Shown: positions 9,127 to 17,593, counted from the stretch's first letter. The stretch: 64,000 nucleotides of DNA from Actinomadura sp. NAK00032 (GCF_013364275.1 NZ_CP054932.1:4402001-4466000); one strand, 5' to 3'. Notes: generated by a model from the sequence alone, not told the origin. Program-made: numbers and translations.

Positions 9127-9921
9127 TCAGGACTCCGGGCGCAGCAGCGCCTCCTGGGCCACCGAGACCAGCAGGGTGCCGTCGAGGGTGTGGAGCGTTC
9201 CCCGCGCGAGCCCGCGGGCGCCGTGGTTGGTGACCGGGTCCACCGAGTACAGCAGCCACTGGTCGGCCCGCGGCGGGCGGTGGAACCACATGGCGTGGTC
9301 CAGGGTGACGGCCGTGGCGAGCCGCCGCGGCGAGCCGGGCGCCCGGGCGCTGCTCACCACCGCCATGTCCGACAGGTAGGCGATCAGGCAGGCGTGCAGC
9401 GCGGGGTCGTCGCCGACCGGCGCGGACGCCCGGATCCAGAACGGGTGCGGCATCGGGAACTCGCCGTCGGCGGGCGGGTCCACGACCCGGATGTCGAAGC
9501 CGACCGGATGCTTGAAGAACGACGGGAGCTCCGGTGCGGGCAACCCCTCCGGCCCGGGCGCGTCCGCCGGCCCGGGGAGCTGCCAGTCGAAGCCGTCCTC
9601 GGGGGCGTGGAACGAGGCGATCAGCTCCAGGATCGGCTTGCCGCCCTGGCTCGCGGTGACGTGCCGGGTCGAGAACGAGCGGCCGTCGCGGGTGCGGGCC
9701 ACGTCGAAGCGCAGCGGCTCGTCCGGCGTCCCCGGGCGGATGAAGTAGGCGTGCAGGGAGTGCGGCGGGCGCCCGTCCGCGGTCAGGCACGCGGCGCGCA
9801 GGCTCTGCCCGGCCACCTGCCCGCCGAACAGCCGCGGCCGCCCCACGGGCGGCGAGGTGGCGAGGAACGCGTCCTCGCCGAGCGGTGTCAGCTCGAACAT
9901 CCGCGTGATGCCGTCGCTCAT
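9127..9921 (-). CDS. Acyl-CoA thioesterase II (TesB family)
   Basis: A 264-residue double hot-dog thioesterase that hydrolyses acyl-CoA to free fatty acid and CoA in the cytoplasm. Family stretches are GRPRLFGGQVAGQSLRAA, PPHSLHAYFIRPG, and the typical FSTRHVTASQGGKPI. The C-terminal half holds LDHAMWFHRP (the Asp region) and VSVAQEALLRPE (the Gln region), matching the Asp/Thr/Gln catalytic group known for E. coli TesB. The start at 9921 has GAGGAG six bases upstream; the frame continues upstream in low-complexity Arg/Pro codons that look non-coding. It stands alone, divergent from pgi. Confidence 0.9.
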   Translation of the reverse strand: MSDGITRMFELTPLGEDAFLATSPPVGRPRLFGGQVAGQSLRAACLTADGRPPHSLHAYFIRPGTPDEPLRFDVARTRDGRSFSTRHVTASQGGKPILELIASFHAPEDGFDWQLPGPADAPGPEGLPAPELPSFFKHPVGFDIRVVDPPADGEFPMPHPFWIRASAPVGDDPALHACLIAYLSDMAVVSSARAPGSPRRLATAVTLDHAMWFHRPPRADQWLLYSVDPVTNHGARGLARGTLHTLDGTLLVSVAQEALLRPES

Positions 9922-10111
9922 CGTGCTCCTCGTGGGGGACCGGCGCCGTGGCGCGACCCTACTCGGCGACGGGGCGCCCGCCGGCATCCGGGGCGGTCCC
10001 CTGCGCGGCGGGGGACGACCCTGATACGGTCACGCGCGGTCGACCTATGATCGCCGTGGGGACGGCGCCCAGGGGGATCGGCGCCCGCCCCGCGAGGAGA
10101 TGAGAGAGGCA

Positions 10112-11758
10112 ATGGCAGATATCACCGAGTCGCCCGAGTGGTCCGCGCTGGCCGAGCACCACGCGGCGCTCGCCGGGCGGCACCTGCGCGACCTGTTCGC
10201 GGACGATCCGGGGCGCGTCGACCGCATGACGGTGACCGCGGGGGACCTCCACCTGGACTACTCCAAGCACCGCGCCACGAGCGAGACGGTGGCGCTGCTC
10301 ACCGCGCTCGCCGAGCGGGCCGGGCTGCGCGCCCGGATCGAGGCGATGTTCACCGGGGAGCACATCAACGTCAGCGAGGACCGCGCCGTCCTGCACACCG
10401 CGCTGCGGCTCCCGCCCGGCGAGGCCCTCACCGTGGACGGCCAGGACGTCGCCGGCGACGTGCACGCCGTCCTGGACAAGATGGCCGACTTCGCCGGGCG
10501 CGTCCGCTCCGGCGAGTGGACCGGGTTCACCGGCAAGCGGATCACGACCGTCGTCAACATCGGCATCGGCGGCTCCGACCTCGGCCCCGCCATGGCCTAC
10601 GAGGCCCTGCACGACTTCGCGGACGCGGGCGTCTCCTGCCGGTTCGTCTCCAACATCGACCCCGCCGACATCGTCGGGAAGCTCGCCGGCCTCGACCCCG
10701 AGCAGACCCTCTTCGTCATCAGCTCCAAGACGTTCGGGACGCTGGAGACCCTCACCAACGCCAAGGTCGCGCGGCAGTGGCTCGTCGACCGGCTCGGCGA
10801 CGGCGCGGCCGTGTCCCGGCACTTCGCCGCCGTGTCCACCAACGCCGAGCGGGTCGCCGAGTTCGGCATCGACACCGCCAACATGTTCGGCTTCTGGGAC
10901 TGGGTCGGCGGCCGGTACTCCTTCGACGGCGCCATCGGCCTGTCCCTGATGATCGCGATCGGCGGCGAGGCGTTCCGCGAGATGCTCGCCGGGTTCCGCG
11001 AGATCGACGAGCACTTCCGCGCCGCGCCGTTCGAGGCCAACATGCCGGTGCTGATGGGCCTGCTCGGCGTCTGGTACACCGACTTCTTCGGCGCGCAGAC
11101 CCGCGCCGTGCTGCCCTACAGCCAGCGGCTGGCCCGCTTCCCCGCCTACCTCCAGCAGCTCACGATGGAGTCCAACGGCAAGTCGGTGCGGGCCGACGGG
11201 GCGCCCGTCGTCGCGCAGACCGGCGAGATCTTCTGGGGCGAGCCCGGCACCAACGGCCAGCACGCCTTCTACCAGCTGCTGCACCAGGGCACCCGGCTCG
11301 TCCCCGCCGACTTCATCGGGTTCGCCGAGCCCTTCGCCGACCCCGCCGTCGACGGGCCCGCCGGGATGCACGACCTGCTGACCGCGAACATGCTGGCGCA
11401 GACGTCGGCGCTCGCGTTCGGCAAGACCGCCGAGGAGATCGCCGCCGAGGGGACGCCCGCCGCGGTCGTCCCGCACAAGGTCATGCCGGGCAACCGGCCG
11501 ACCAGCACGATCCTGGCGCCCAAGCTCACCCCGAAGACCCTCGGGTCCCTCGTCGCCCTCTACGAGCACATCGTGTTCGTCGAGGGGACGATCTGGGGCA
11601 TCGACTCCTTCGACCAGTGGGGCGTCGAGCTCGGCAAGGTCATGGCGATGGACCTCGCGCCCGCGCTCACCTCGGCCGAGCCGCCCGCGCAGGCGCCCGA
11701 CCCGTCCACGGCCGCGCTCGTGCGCCGCTACCGGGAGCTGCGCGACCGGCGGGTCTGA
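10112..11758 (+). CDS. pgi: Glucose-6-phosphate isomerase
   Basis: A 548-residue phosphoglucose isomerase that interconverts glucose 6-phosphate and fructose 6-phosphate, a full-length eubacterial type enzyme. Motifs include VVNIGIGGSDLGPAM (phosphate binding, about residue 150), FVISSKTFGTLETLTNA, FWDWVGGRYSFDGAIGLS (family signature 1), QQLTMESNGKSV with the catalytic Glu, and the lysine signature IWGIDSFDQWGVELGK near residue 505. ATG at 10100 is also in frame; 10112 is preferred because GAGGAG at 10094-10099 is better spaced. A TATGAT hexamer at 10046-10051 may be a -10 element. The stop codon lies in the first unit of a five-copy 16-bp tandem repeat. Confidence 0.96.
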   Translation: MADITESPEWSALAEHHAALAGRHLRDLFADDPGRVDRMTVTAGDLHLDYSKHRATSETVALLTALAERAGLRARIEAMFTGEHINVSEDRAVLHTALRLPPGEALTVDGQDVAGDVHAVLDKMADFAGRVRSGEWTGFTGKRITTVVNIGIGGSDLGPAMAYEALHDFADAGVSCRFVSNIDPADIVGKLAGLDPEQTLFVISSKTFGTLETLTNAKVARQWLVDRLGDGAAVSRHFAAVSTNAERVAEFGIDTANMFGFWDWVGGRYSFDGAIGLSLMIAIGGEAFREMLAGFREIDEHFRAAPFEANMPVLMGLLGVWYTDFFGAQTRAVLPYSQRLARFPAYLQQLTMESNGKSVRADGAPVVAQTGEIFWGEPGTNGQHAFYQLLHQGTRLVPADFIGFAEPFADPAVDGPAGMHDLLTANMLAQTSALAFGKTAEEIAAEGTPAAVVPHKVMPGNRPTSTILAPKLTPKTLGSLVALYEHIVFVEGTIWGIDSFDQWGVELGKVMAMDLAPALTSAEPPAQAPDPSTAALVRRYRELRDRRV

Positions 11759-11826
11759 CCTGCGGCTGGTCTGACCCGCGGCGGGGCTGACCCGCGCCGG
11801 GTCCGGCCTCCGCCGGGTCCGCCCCT
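11747..11826 (+). repeat. Five-copy 16-bp tandem repeat across the pgi stop
   Basis: Five consecutive degenerate 16-bp units start at 11747, 11763, 11779, 11795 and 11811. The first three share the frame CGGCGGGTCTGACCYG and each holds a TGA; the last two drift to CGCCGGGTCCGSC. The first unit contains the last pgi codons and its stop, so the copies look like duplications of the gene's own end into the intergenic space. Confidence 0.8.
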
Positions 11827-11842
11827 GCGCGGCAGACGTCAA

Positions 11843-11871
11843 GGGGCCCGCCGGCCAGGCCGGCGGGCCCC
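11843..11871. terminator. Bidirectional hairpin between pgi and the EF-hand gene
   Basis: GGGGCCCGCCGG pairs with CCGGCGGGCCCC around a five-base loop (CCAGG), a perfect 12-bp GC stem between two convergent genes. There is no T tract, as is usual for high-GC actinobacteria. Confidence 0.8.
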
Positions 11872-11888
11872 GTCGCGTTCGCCGCGGG

Positions 11889-12146
11889 TCAGGCGCGGGC
11901 GCCCGGCAGCGGCCCCTCGGCCCAGCCCTGGGACTTCATGATCGCGCGGAACTCCTCGTAGGAGATGAACCCGTCGAGGTTGCCGTCCGCCCGCTCGAAC
12001 CTGTCCTGCGTCTCGGCGCGCGTCCAGGCGAGGCCAAGCTCGTCCAGGACGAGCGTGAACTCCATCAGGTCGAGCTTCCGGTCGCCGCCGAGGTCCGCGC
12101 GGGTGAACAGCGCAAGAAGGTCGTCCTCGGTCGGTCGTGTCGTCAT
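11889..12146 (-). CDS. Small EF-hand calcium-binding protein
   Basis: An 85-residue soluble protein with two EF-hand loops. The first (residues 18-29, DLGGDRKLDLME) has Asp at 1, 5 and 9 and Glu at 12 but Gly and Arg at positions 3 and 6, so it may bind Ca2+ weakly. The second (54-65, DGNLDGFISYEE) is near canonical, with Asp, Asn, Asp, Gly, Ser and the bidentate Glu. Such small EF-hand proteins occur widely in actinomycetes as possible Ca2+ buffers or sensors; their partners are not known. GAGGAG lies four bases before the ATG. It is convergent with pgi. Confidence 0.85.
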   Translation of the reverse strand: MTTRPTEDDLLALFTRADLGGDRKLDLMEFTLVLDELGLAWTRAETQDRFERADGNLDGFISYEEFRAIMKSQGWAEGPLPGARA

Positions 12147-12237
12147 CTCGCTCCTCGTTCTGTCCGATGGTAGCCACGCATCATGTCATAGGGAGCGAGC
12201 CGGGCCATATGCGAAACGCCGCAGGAAGAGCCCTGGT

Positions 12238-12987
12238 TTACGGCTGTTCATCCCCCGTCAGCTCGGGGATGCGGTGCCGGTAGCGCGCGAACAGCGCGGC
12301 GTTCACCTCGTCGCCGCCGGGGACGTTCGCGCTCGTCCAGCGGGGGAGTTGCGCGCCGCGCGCCGCCGCGAGGTCGTCCAGCGCGGCGAGCACCCGCGAC
12401 CACGCGTACGCGGCGAGGATCGTGGAGGCCGCCGCCGTCCGCGGCGCCGCCGCCGGATGCAGTACGTCGCCGGGCGGGACGCGGGTGTCCAGCACGATGT
12501 CGGCGTGGTCGGCCAGCGACGTCGCCGTCCGCGCCGCCGCGCCCCGCGCGGCCCGCGCCGAGGTCACCGCGACGACCGGCACGCCCCGCGCCCGGCACTC
12601 CGCCGCCACCTCGACGGGGTAGGGGTTGCTGCCGCTGGTGGAGAACACCACCGCCACGTCCGGCGGGGCGGGCGCCGCCTTCGCGACCACGGCGCGCCCC
12701 ACCCCCGCCTCCCGCTCGACGCGGGTGCTGCGCACCGCGTTGTCGAGCGGGAACACCCCCGGGTCCCAGACCGGGCGGACGGCGGCGAGGCCGCCCGCCC
12801 GGTAGAACGTCTCGAACACCATGGCGAGGGAGTGCCCCGCCCCGGCGACGTGCACGATCCCGTCGGCCTCGACCGACTCCAGGAGCAGCGCCGCGGCGGC
12901 GTCGACCGCCTTGCCCGACGTCTCGTCGAGGTCGTCCAGCAGGGTCCGCACCCGGTCGGGGAGCTGCGTCCGGGTGGCTTCAGGCAT
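12238..12987 (-). CDS. SIS domain protein (UPF0309-like)
   Basis: A 249-residue protein with a sugar isomerase (SIS) fold that binds phosphosugars. The SIS phosphate loop VVFSTSGSNPYPVEVAAECR lies near residues 113-133, preceded by IVHVAGAGHSLAMVFETFYRAGG. These match the UPF0309 group, often found beside PTS or N-acetylhexosamine genes. Its ATG overlaps the end of the IIA gene by eight bases, and GGAGG lies nine bases upstream inside that gene, so it is the last, translationally coupled gene of the operon gntR-IIC-IIB-IIA-SIS. A role as isomerase or deaminase for the phosphorylated sugar imported by this PTS is likely but inferred. Confidence 0.83.
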   Translation of the reverse strand: MPEATRTQLPDRVRTLLDDLDETSGKAVDAAAALLLESVEADGIVHVAGAGHSLAMVFETFYRAGGLAAVRPVWDPGVFPLDNAVRSTRVEREAGVGRAVVAKAAPAPPDVAVVFSTSGSNPYPVEVAAECRARGVPVVAVTSARAARGAAARTATSLADHADIVLDTRVPPGDVLHPAAAPRTAAASTILAAYAWSRVLAALDDLAAARGAQLPRWTSANVPGGDEVNAALFARYRHRIPELTGDEQP

Positions 12988-13465
12988 CGGGCACGGCCTC
13001 CTTCAGGATGCGGGCCAGATCGTCCTGGCCGGACGCGGCGCGGAGCCGGTCGGCCAGGCCGCCCGACAGCGCGCGCGCCAGCCCCGCGAGGACGCCGACG
13101 TGCGCGTCGGGGTCGGGCGTGCAGAACGCGAGCAGTAGGTCGACCGGGTCGTTGTCGGGATGGCCGAACTCGACCGGCGACGCCAGCCGGGTCACGCCGA
13201 CGCCGACCGCCAGCCCGCCCTCCTCGGGGCGGGCGTGGACGAGCGCCAGGCCCTTGGTCAGCACGATGTACGGGCCGTTCTCCTCCACCACGCGGACGCA
13301 CGCGTCCGGATAGCCCTCGCCCGCCGCGCCCGCGTCGACCAGCGCGGAGGCCGCCTTGCGGACGGCCTCCCGCCAGTCCGCCGCGACGACGCCGTCGGTG
13401 GCGGCGATCACCACGGGCGGTTGCCGGGGGGTCCGGGGGGCCGCCCCCTCAGAATGAGACGTCAT
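12980..13465 (-). CDS. PTS IIA component (mannitol/fructose-ascorbate type)
   Basis: A 161-residue cytoplasmic EIIA of the PTS_EIIA_2 family. It takes phosphate from HPr and passes it to IIB. The phospho-accepting His is His78 in the motif GLALVHARPEEGG. PYIVLTKGLALVHARP and the later FGHPDNDPVDLLLAFCTPD are characteristic of ascorbate/fructose-type IIA. The ATG at 13465 overlaps the IIB stop (ATGA); an in-frame ATG three codons earlier is possible. About 20 N-terminal residues before the domain are low-complexity. It works with the IIB and IIC genes immediately upstream. Confidence 0.88.
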   Translation of the reverse strand: MTSHSEGAAPRTPRQPPVVIAATDGVVAADWREAVRKAASALVDAGAAGEGYPDACVRVVEENGPYIVLTKGLALVHARPEEGGLAVGVGVTRLASPVEFGHPDNDPVDLLLAFCTPDPDAHVGVLAGLARALSGGLADRLRAASGQDDLARILKEAVPDA

Positions 13466-13764
13466 GAAAGCCACCCCTGCTCGGTGAGGCGCTCCCGGAG
13501 CTGTGCTTCGAGGCCCTCCTTGTCGAGGAAGTCGCTGACGGTGATCACGACGGGCGCGAGGTCGGCGATCTCGCTGGTGTGCATGCCCTGGCCGATCACC
13601 ACGTCGGGCGACATCCCCCGCGCCGTGGACACGTCGGTGTTCTCCACCCGCGCCTCGACCCCGAGCGAGCGCAGCGCGTCCTCGGCGGTCATCTTGAGCA
13701 TCAGGCTGGAGCCCATGCCGACGCCGCAGACCGCGAGGATCTCCAGTTGCCGGTCCAGTGCCAT
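13462..13764 (-). CDS. PTS IIB component (ascorbate/lactose type)
   Basis: A 100-residue cytoplasmic EIIB that carries the phosphoryl group on Cys13, seen in the P-loop ILAVCGVGMGSSLMLKM. It transfers phosphate to the sugar during passage through the IIC channel. The motif and length match SgaB/UlaB. AGAAGG lies six bases before the ATG. It is 40 bases downstream of the IIC gene and overlaps the IIA gene, so the three components have separate genes in the order C-B-A. Confidence 0.9.
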   Translation of the reverse strand: MALDRQLEILAVCGVGMGSSLMLKMTAEDALRSLGVEARVENTDVSTARGMSPDVVIGQGMHTSEIADLAPVVITVSDFLDKEGLEAQLRERLTEQGWLS

Positions 13765-13804
13765 GTCGGTCCTTCTCTCTCGATCGGCTCTCTAGTCGGT
13801 TCGG

Positions 13805-15244
13805 TCAGGCCTTCGCCGCGGCGGCCTCGCCCTCGGGCGCGGCGTCCCCGTCCGCCGGGCCGCCCCGCCGCTTCTCGGCGCGGCCGAGCAGCAGCAGGGA
13901 GGCGACCATCGCGGCGAGCGCGACGGCGGGCACCGCCCAGACCGCGTTCCCGCCGGCGACCGGTTCCACCGCCTTCAGCAGCCACGCGATCGCGTACCAG
14001 TCGGGGTCGGCGAGGGTGGCGAGCTCCGGCGCGGTCTTCTCGTACAGGCCCCAGGTGACGGCCTGCCCGACCGCGAGGATCAGCCCGGAGATCACACCGC
14101 CCAGCACCGCGCCGCGCCAGCCCGCCACCACGTTGCCGAACAGCGCGGCGGCGCCGCCCACGAAGAACAGCATGATCATGGGCGGGGCGAGGGTGAACCA
14201 GCCGGCGCCGGCGAACACGCCGAGGCAGACCAGGAACACGACGGTGGACGAGACGAAACCGATCATGACGGCGGTCGGCGCGACGGGGAACACGGTCGGC
14301 GCGTCCAGCGCGGGGCGGGTGCCGGGGATGACCCGGTCGCTGAACCCCTTGAACGCCGGGACGATCTCGCCGAGGAACATCCGCACGCCGAACAGCAGGA
14401 TCGCGATGCCGCCCGCGAACCGGAGGCCGACCAGGATCGCCCACACCCACGGGGACAGCTTCTCGTCCATCTCGGCCGCGGCCTTGGCCACCACGCCGTC
14501 GTCGGCGAGCGCGACCCCCACCAGCATGATCACCGTGATGATCAGCGCGGTGCTGACGTTGACGTCCTTGAAGAACGACAGCTGGCGGGGCAGCTTCAGC
14601 TTCTCGGTGTCGTGCTTGTCGCGGCTGCCGAGCGGCCGCGCGGCGTACCCGGTCACCAGGCACGCGAGCGAGCTGGTGTGCGCGAACCCGAACCGGTCGT
14701 CCGGCATGACGCGGCGCATCAGCGGCCGCATCCACAGCGGCTGGAGCGTCCAGTAGGCGGCGACGAACCCGGCGCCGCACAGCACCAGCGTGAGCTGGTC
14801 GGCGTCCGGCGCGATCGTCACCAGCGACGCCACCGTCACCGTGCTGACCCAGAACATCAGGTGCCCGGTCAGGTACAGGTAGCGGGCCGCCGGGAACAGC
14901 CGGACGACGAGCACGTGCACGAGGAACGCGACCGTGATGACCAGCGCGACCGTGCCGCCCTGCTTGGTGAGGAAGTCGGCGAGGGTGTTGTCGGCCTTCG
15001 GCGGCGTGGTGTCCATCGCGCTGGCGAGGACGGTCTGGAAGCTGGTCAGCCCGCCGGTGAACACCTCCACGCCGATGAACAGGATGACGACGCCGATCGT
15101 GGCGCGCAGCGCGCCCGCGAACACGTCCTCGAAGCGCTTGCGCTGGAGGACCAGGCCGATCAGCGTGATGAGACCGATGAGGATGGGCACCTGGCCGAAG
15201 ACGTTGTCGGCCAGGAAGGTGAGGATGTCCTTGATGACGTCCAT
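13805..15244 (-). CDS. PTS IIC component, ascorbate (UlaA/SgaT) family
   Basis: A 479-residue polytopic membrane permease of the UlaA/SgaT family. It has about ten or eleven hydrophobic segments, starting IKDILTFLADNVFGQVPILI and IGLITLIGLVLQRKRFEDV. L-ascorbate is the known substrate in enterobacteria, but actinobacterial members of this family are often linked to other sugars, so the substrate stays open. The C-terminal tail is Arg/Ala-rich and cytoplasmic. A small hairpin (GAAGT/ACTTC, 15248-15263) covers the ribosome-binding region, and a 12-bp palindrome lies 60 bases upstream, both possible control points. The gene follows the GntR regulator by 77 bases on the same strand. Confidence 0.88.
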   Translation of the reverse strand: MDVIKDILTFLADNVFGQVPILIGLITLIGLVLQRKRFEDVFAGALRATIGVVILFIGVEVFTGGLTSFQTVLASAMDTTPPKADNTLADFLTKQGGTVALVITVAFLVHVLVVRLFPAARYLYLTGHLMFWVSTVTVASLVTIAPDADQLTLVLCGAGFVAAYWTLQPLWMRPLMRRVMPDDRFGFAHTSSLACLVTGYAARPLGSRDKHDTEKLKLPRQLSFFKDVNVSTALIITVIMLVGVALADDGVVAKAAAEMDEKLSPWVWAILVGLRFAGGIAILLFGVRMFLGEIVPAFKGFSDRVIPGTRPALDAPTVFPVAPTAVMIGFVSSTVVFLVCLGVFAGAGWFTLAPPMIMLFFVGGAAALFGNVVAGWRGAVLGGVISGLILAVGQAVTWGLYEKTAPELATLADPDWYAIAWLLKAVEPVAGGNAVWAVPAVALAAMVASLLLLGRAEKRRGGPADGDAAPEGEAAAAKA

Positions 15245-15303
15245 GGTGAAGTCGCCTCACTTCCCGGGGGGTGGTGGTGCGCTGTCGCCCCCGTCAGCGC
15301 GAT

Positions 15304-15315
15304 GGACGATCGTCC
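15304..15315. promoter_or_regulatory. 12-bp palindrome between gntR and the PTS IIC gene
   Basis: GGACGATCGTCC is a perfect palindrome in the 77-base gap upstream of the IIC gene. It may be a second control site for the PTS operon. It does not resemble the DasR-type site at 16114, so another regulator would be needed. Confidence 0.4.
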
Positions 15316-15321
15316 GGTTGG

Positions 15322-16053
15322 TCAGTGGTTCGGTGGTCGCAGGTCCAGTTCCAGGCGGTACCGGTCGCCGCGGTACAGGGACCGCACGTACTCCAGCGGC
15401 CGCCCGCCGGGGTCCCTGGTGATCCGCTCGAACAGGAACGCCGGCATGTGCACCGGCACTCCGAGCTCGGCGGCCTCCTCGGCGGTGGTGACGGTCGGCT
15501 CGATCGTCTCGGTGCCCGAGGCGATCACGATGCCGGCGCCGCGCAGCAGGTCGTAGAACGACCGCCCCTCCAGGTCGTGCCTGCGCAGCCCCGGCATGAG
15601 GGACCGCGGCATGTAGAGGGTCTCGATCGCCATGGTCGCCTCGTCGGCCAGCCGGAGCCGCCGAATGGTAAATACCTCTTCCTCGGGGGAGAGGGCGAGC
15701 CGCCTGCCGATCCGCGCCCCCGCCGTCTCCGTGCGGAACGACAGGACCCGCCCGCCCGGCTTCATCCCGCGCCTGATCATGTCCTCGGTGAACGAGGTCA
15801 TGGTCAGCGACACCGCGATCCGGGGTTCGGCCACGTAGGTGCCGCTCCCGTGCCGCCGGTCGAGGAGGCCCTCGGCGACCATGCCGTCGATGGCCTGCCG
15901 CAGCGTCGGCCGGGAGACGCCGAGGTCCGCGGCGAGCCGGCGCTCGGACGGCAGGGCGTCCCCCACGTCCAGGCCGTCCAGCATCGCCAGCAGCTCCCGG
16001 CGCACCGCCTGCCGTTTCGTGCTCCCGGAGCGGGATCCACCGGCGGATGGCAC
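15322..16053 (-). CDS. GntR/HutC-family transcriptional regulator
   Basis: A 243-residue repressor with an N-terminal winged helix (about residues 10-75: PSERRLAADLGVSRPTLRQA, then DRRHGSGTYVAEPR) and a C-terminal UTRA effector domain (about 90-240) typical of the HutC subfamily that includes DasR and NagR, which sense phosphosugars. The GTG at 16053 is chosen because AGGAGG lies eight bases upstream and the domain starts shortly after. It heads the PTS operon and is divergent from the exported protein. A near-consensus DasR-type operator overlaps its own -35 element, so autorepression and joint control of both sides is the likely scheme. Confidence 0.9.
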   Translation of the reverse strand: MPSAGGSRSGSTKRQAVRRELLAMLDGLDVGDALPSERRLAADLGVSRPTLRQAIDGMVAEGLLDRRHGSGTYVAEPRIAVSLTMTSFTEDMIRRGMKPGGRVLSFRTETAGARIGRRLALSPEEEVFTIRRLRLADEATMAIETLYMPRSLMPGLRRHDLEGRSFYDLLRGAGIVIASGTETIEPTVTTAEEAAELGVPVHMPAFLFERITRDPGGRPLEYVRSLYRGDRYRLELDLRPPNH

Positions 16054-16092
16054 GCCGTTCACCTCCTCTTGACGTTGTTCCTGTCGTTGCAC

Positions 16093-16129
16093 ACCGTATG
16101 TCCGATTGTGGCGACTGGTCAATACCACT
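16093..16129 (-). promoter_or_regulatory. gntR promoter with overlapping DasR-type operator
   Basis: On the minus strand TTGACC (complement of 16117-16122) and TACGGT (complement of 16093-16098) are 18 bases apart, a good sigma-70 type promoter for gntR. The 16-mer at 16114-16129, ACTGGTCAATACCACT, matches the DasR-responsive element ACTGGTCTAGACCACT at 14 of 16 positions and overlaps the -35. The site sits between gntR and the exported protein gene, so one bound regulator could control both. Confidence 0.7.
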
Positions 16130-16182
16130 TTGGCGATGTTTGCCCTGGTCGTGGTCGGGCGGCCCGTGCGACGGTCGTGGCC

Positions 16183-17526
16183 ATGAGGAAACTCACACGC
16201 GGCGCCCTGGCGATGGCGCTGCCCCTGGTCCTGCCCGCGGCCCTCTGCACGGCGCCGGCGCACGCCGCCGGAGGCCCCGGCACCGGCCCGCCCGCCGCCC
16301 GCGACGGGTGGCGGCTGGTCGCCGCCGAACCGTTCAACCGGCACCTGGACAGCGCGAAGGCGCCGTGGCGGCCGGACGGCGACGGCCCGTCCAGCCCCTA
16401 CAACGTCGACATGTACGACAACGACGGCGCCTACTTCGACACCGTCGGCGGCCCCGCCTTCCGGCAGCAGCTCGCGAAGATGAAGACCTACCGGCAGTCG
16501 TTCACGTTCGGGAAGCGCGGCTGGCTCACCGCCGAACTCGCCGCGCGGGACACCGACGGGGACGGGCGGCCGGACCGCCCGCCGACGCTCACGTCCGGCA
16601 AGGGCGTCGCGCGCATCGACGAGCCGGCCCACCAGGCGGGCGTCGTCATCCGCTCCACCCGCGACCTGCCCGCCGAGTACCGCGTCGAGATGACGCTGCG
16701 CGGCCTGGACTTCGGCGGGCAGCGCGGCGGCCTGTGGGACTACCCGGACGGCCGCGTCAACGGGTACTCGCCCGAGGGCTGCAAGACCAACTTCCCGTGG
16801 GCGTCGGGCGGCGACTTCTCCCGGCCGGAGTGCGAGTGGGCCGACGTCCGCACCGACTCCAACGGCTTCTACTACATGTCGATCATGGACTACCGGCAAG
16901 TGGCCCCGCACAACAACGTCTTCGTCCACGGCCACCGGAAAGTCGCCATGGACGGCTACAACCGCTACAAGTACACCGGCAAGGGACTGCTGTACTGCGA
17001 CCCCGCCACCGGCCGGTACGAGCCCTACTCCGCCGGGACGGGCAACGGCGTCAACGCGATCTTCATGACCGACGACCGCCGGTACGCGGCGATGCCCGGC
17101 ACCGAGTACCTGATGGACAGCGAGTGCGGGCACCGCAAGGGCGGCGCGATCGTCTCGACCGTCGACCTGCGGCCGGAACTGCTGCCGCAGGAGCCCTACA
17201 CGTTCGCGATCGAGCGCCGCGACGGCGCCTACACGATGGAGATGACGGGCGTCTTCGCGCACGTGGGCCGCGCCACCTTCCGGTACACGCGCGCGTTCGT
17301 CCAGGACGGCGAGCCCATCTGGCACTACAACCAGCGGCCGCAGGAGTACGACGGCCGGTTCGACGCCGACTGGACCTGGACGGGACCGGGCGGCACGCTC
17401 GTCGACCGGGGCACCTGGCCCGCCGGGTCCGCCTACCCGGACCGGTTCATGATCGGTGACCCGCACATGAACTTCTACGAGGGAAAGGCGCAGGTGGACG
17501 ACATCCGGTTGTACGTTCCGGAGTAG
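16183..17526 (+). CDS. Exported protein of unknown family in the PTS locus
   Basis: A 447-residue secreted protein. Residues 1-29 form a signal peptide (RKLTRGALAMALPLVLPAAL, cleavage likely after AHA). The mature protein is rich in aromatic residues and Asp/Asn-Gly turns, for example PYNVDMYDNDGAYFDTVGG, NGFYYMSIMDYRQVAPHNN and HYNQRPQEYDG. It has paired Cys in GYSPEGCKTNFPW and FSRPECEWAD that could form a disulfide. The beta-rich look resembles carbohydrate-binding or lectin-like hydrolase domains, but I do not recognise a family. Its position, divergent from GntR and the PTS and followed by a PfkB kinase, suggests it acts outside the cell on a glycan whose products the PTS imports. That is inference. 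No clear Shine-Dalgarno precedes the ATG. Confidence 0.75.
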   Translation: MRKLTRGALAMALPLVLPAALCTAPAHAAGGPGTGPPAARDGWRLVAAEPFNRHLDSAKAPWRPDGDGPSSPYNVDMYDNDGAYFDTVGGPAFRQQLAKMKTYRQSFTFGKRGWLTAELAARDTDGDGRPDRPPTLTSGKGVARIDEPAHQAGVVIRSTRDLPAEYRVEMTLRGLDFGGQRGGLWDYPDGRVNGYSPEGCKTNFPWASGGDFSRPECEWADVRTDSNGFYYMSIMDYRQVAPHNNVFVHGHRKVAMDGYNRYKYTGKGLLYCDPATGRYEPYSAGTGNGVNAIFMTDDRRYAAMPGTEYLMDSECGHRKGGAIVSTVDLRPELLPQEPYTFAIERRDGAYTMEMTGVFAHVGRATFRYTRAFVQDGEPIWHYNQRPQEYDGRFDADWTWTGPGGTLVDRGTWPAGSAYPDRFMIGDPHMNFYEGKAQVDDIRLYVPE

Positions 17527-17593
17527 CAGTCGATGTCGGAGGCGGGGGCTAGGGTCCGGGGGACCCAGCCCACGCCTCGCCACGGGGGGCCTC

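Noticed and set aside
16054..17583. Minus-strand extension of the GntR frame opposite the exported protein
   Set aside because: No signal or domain in this part, and the GTG at 16053 has a proper ribosome site. The plus-strand frame has a signal peptide.
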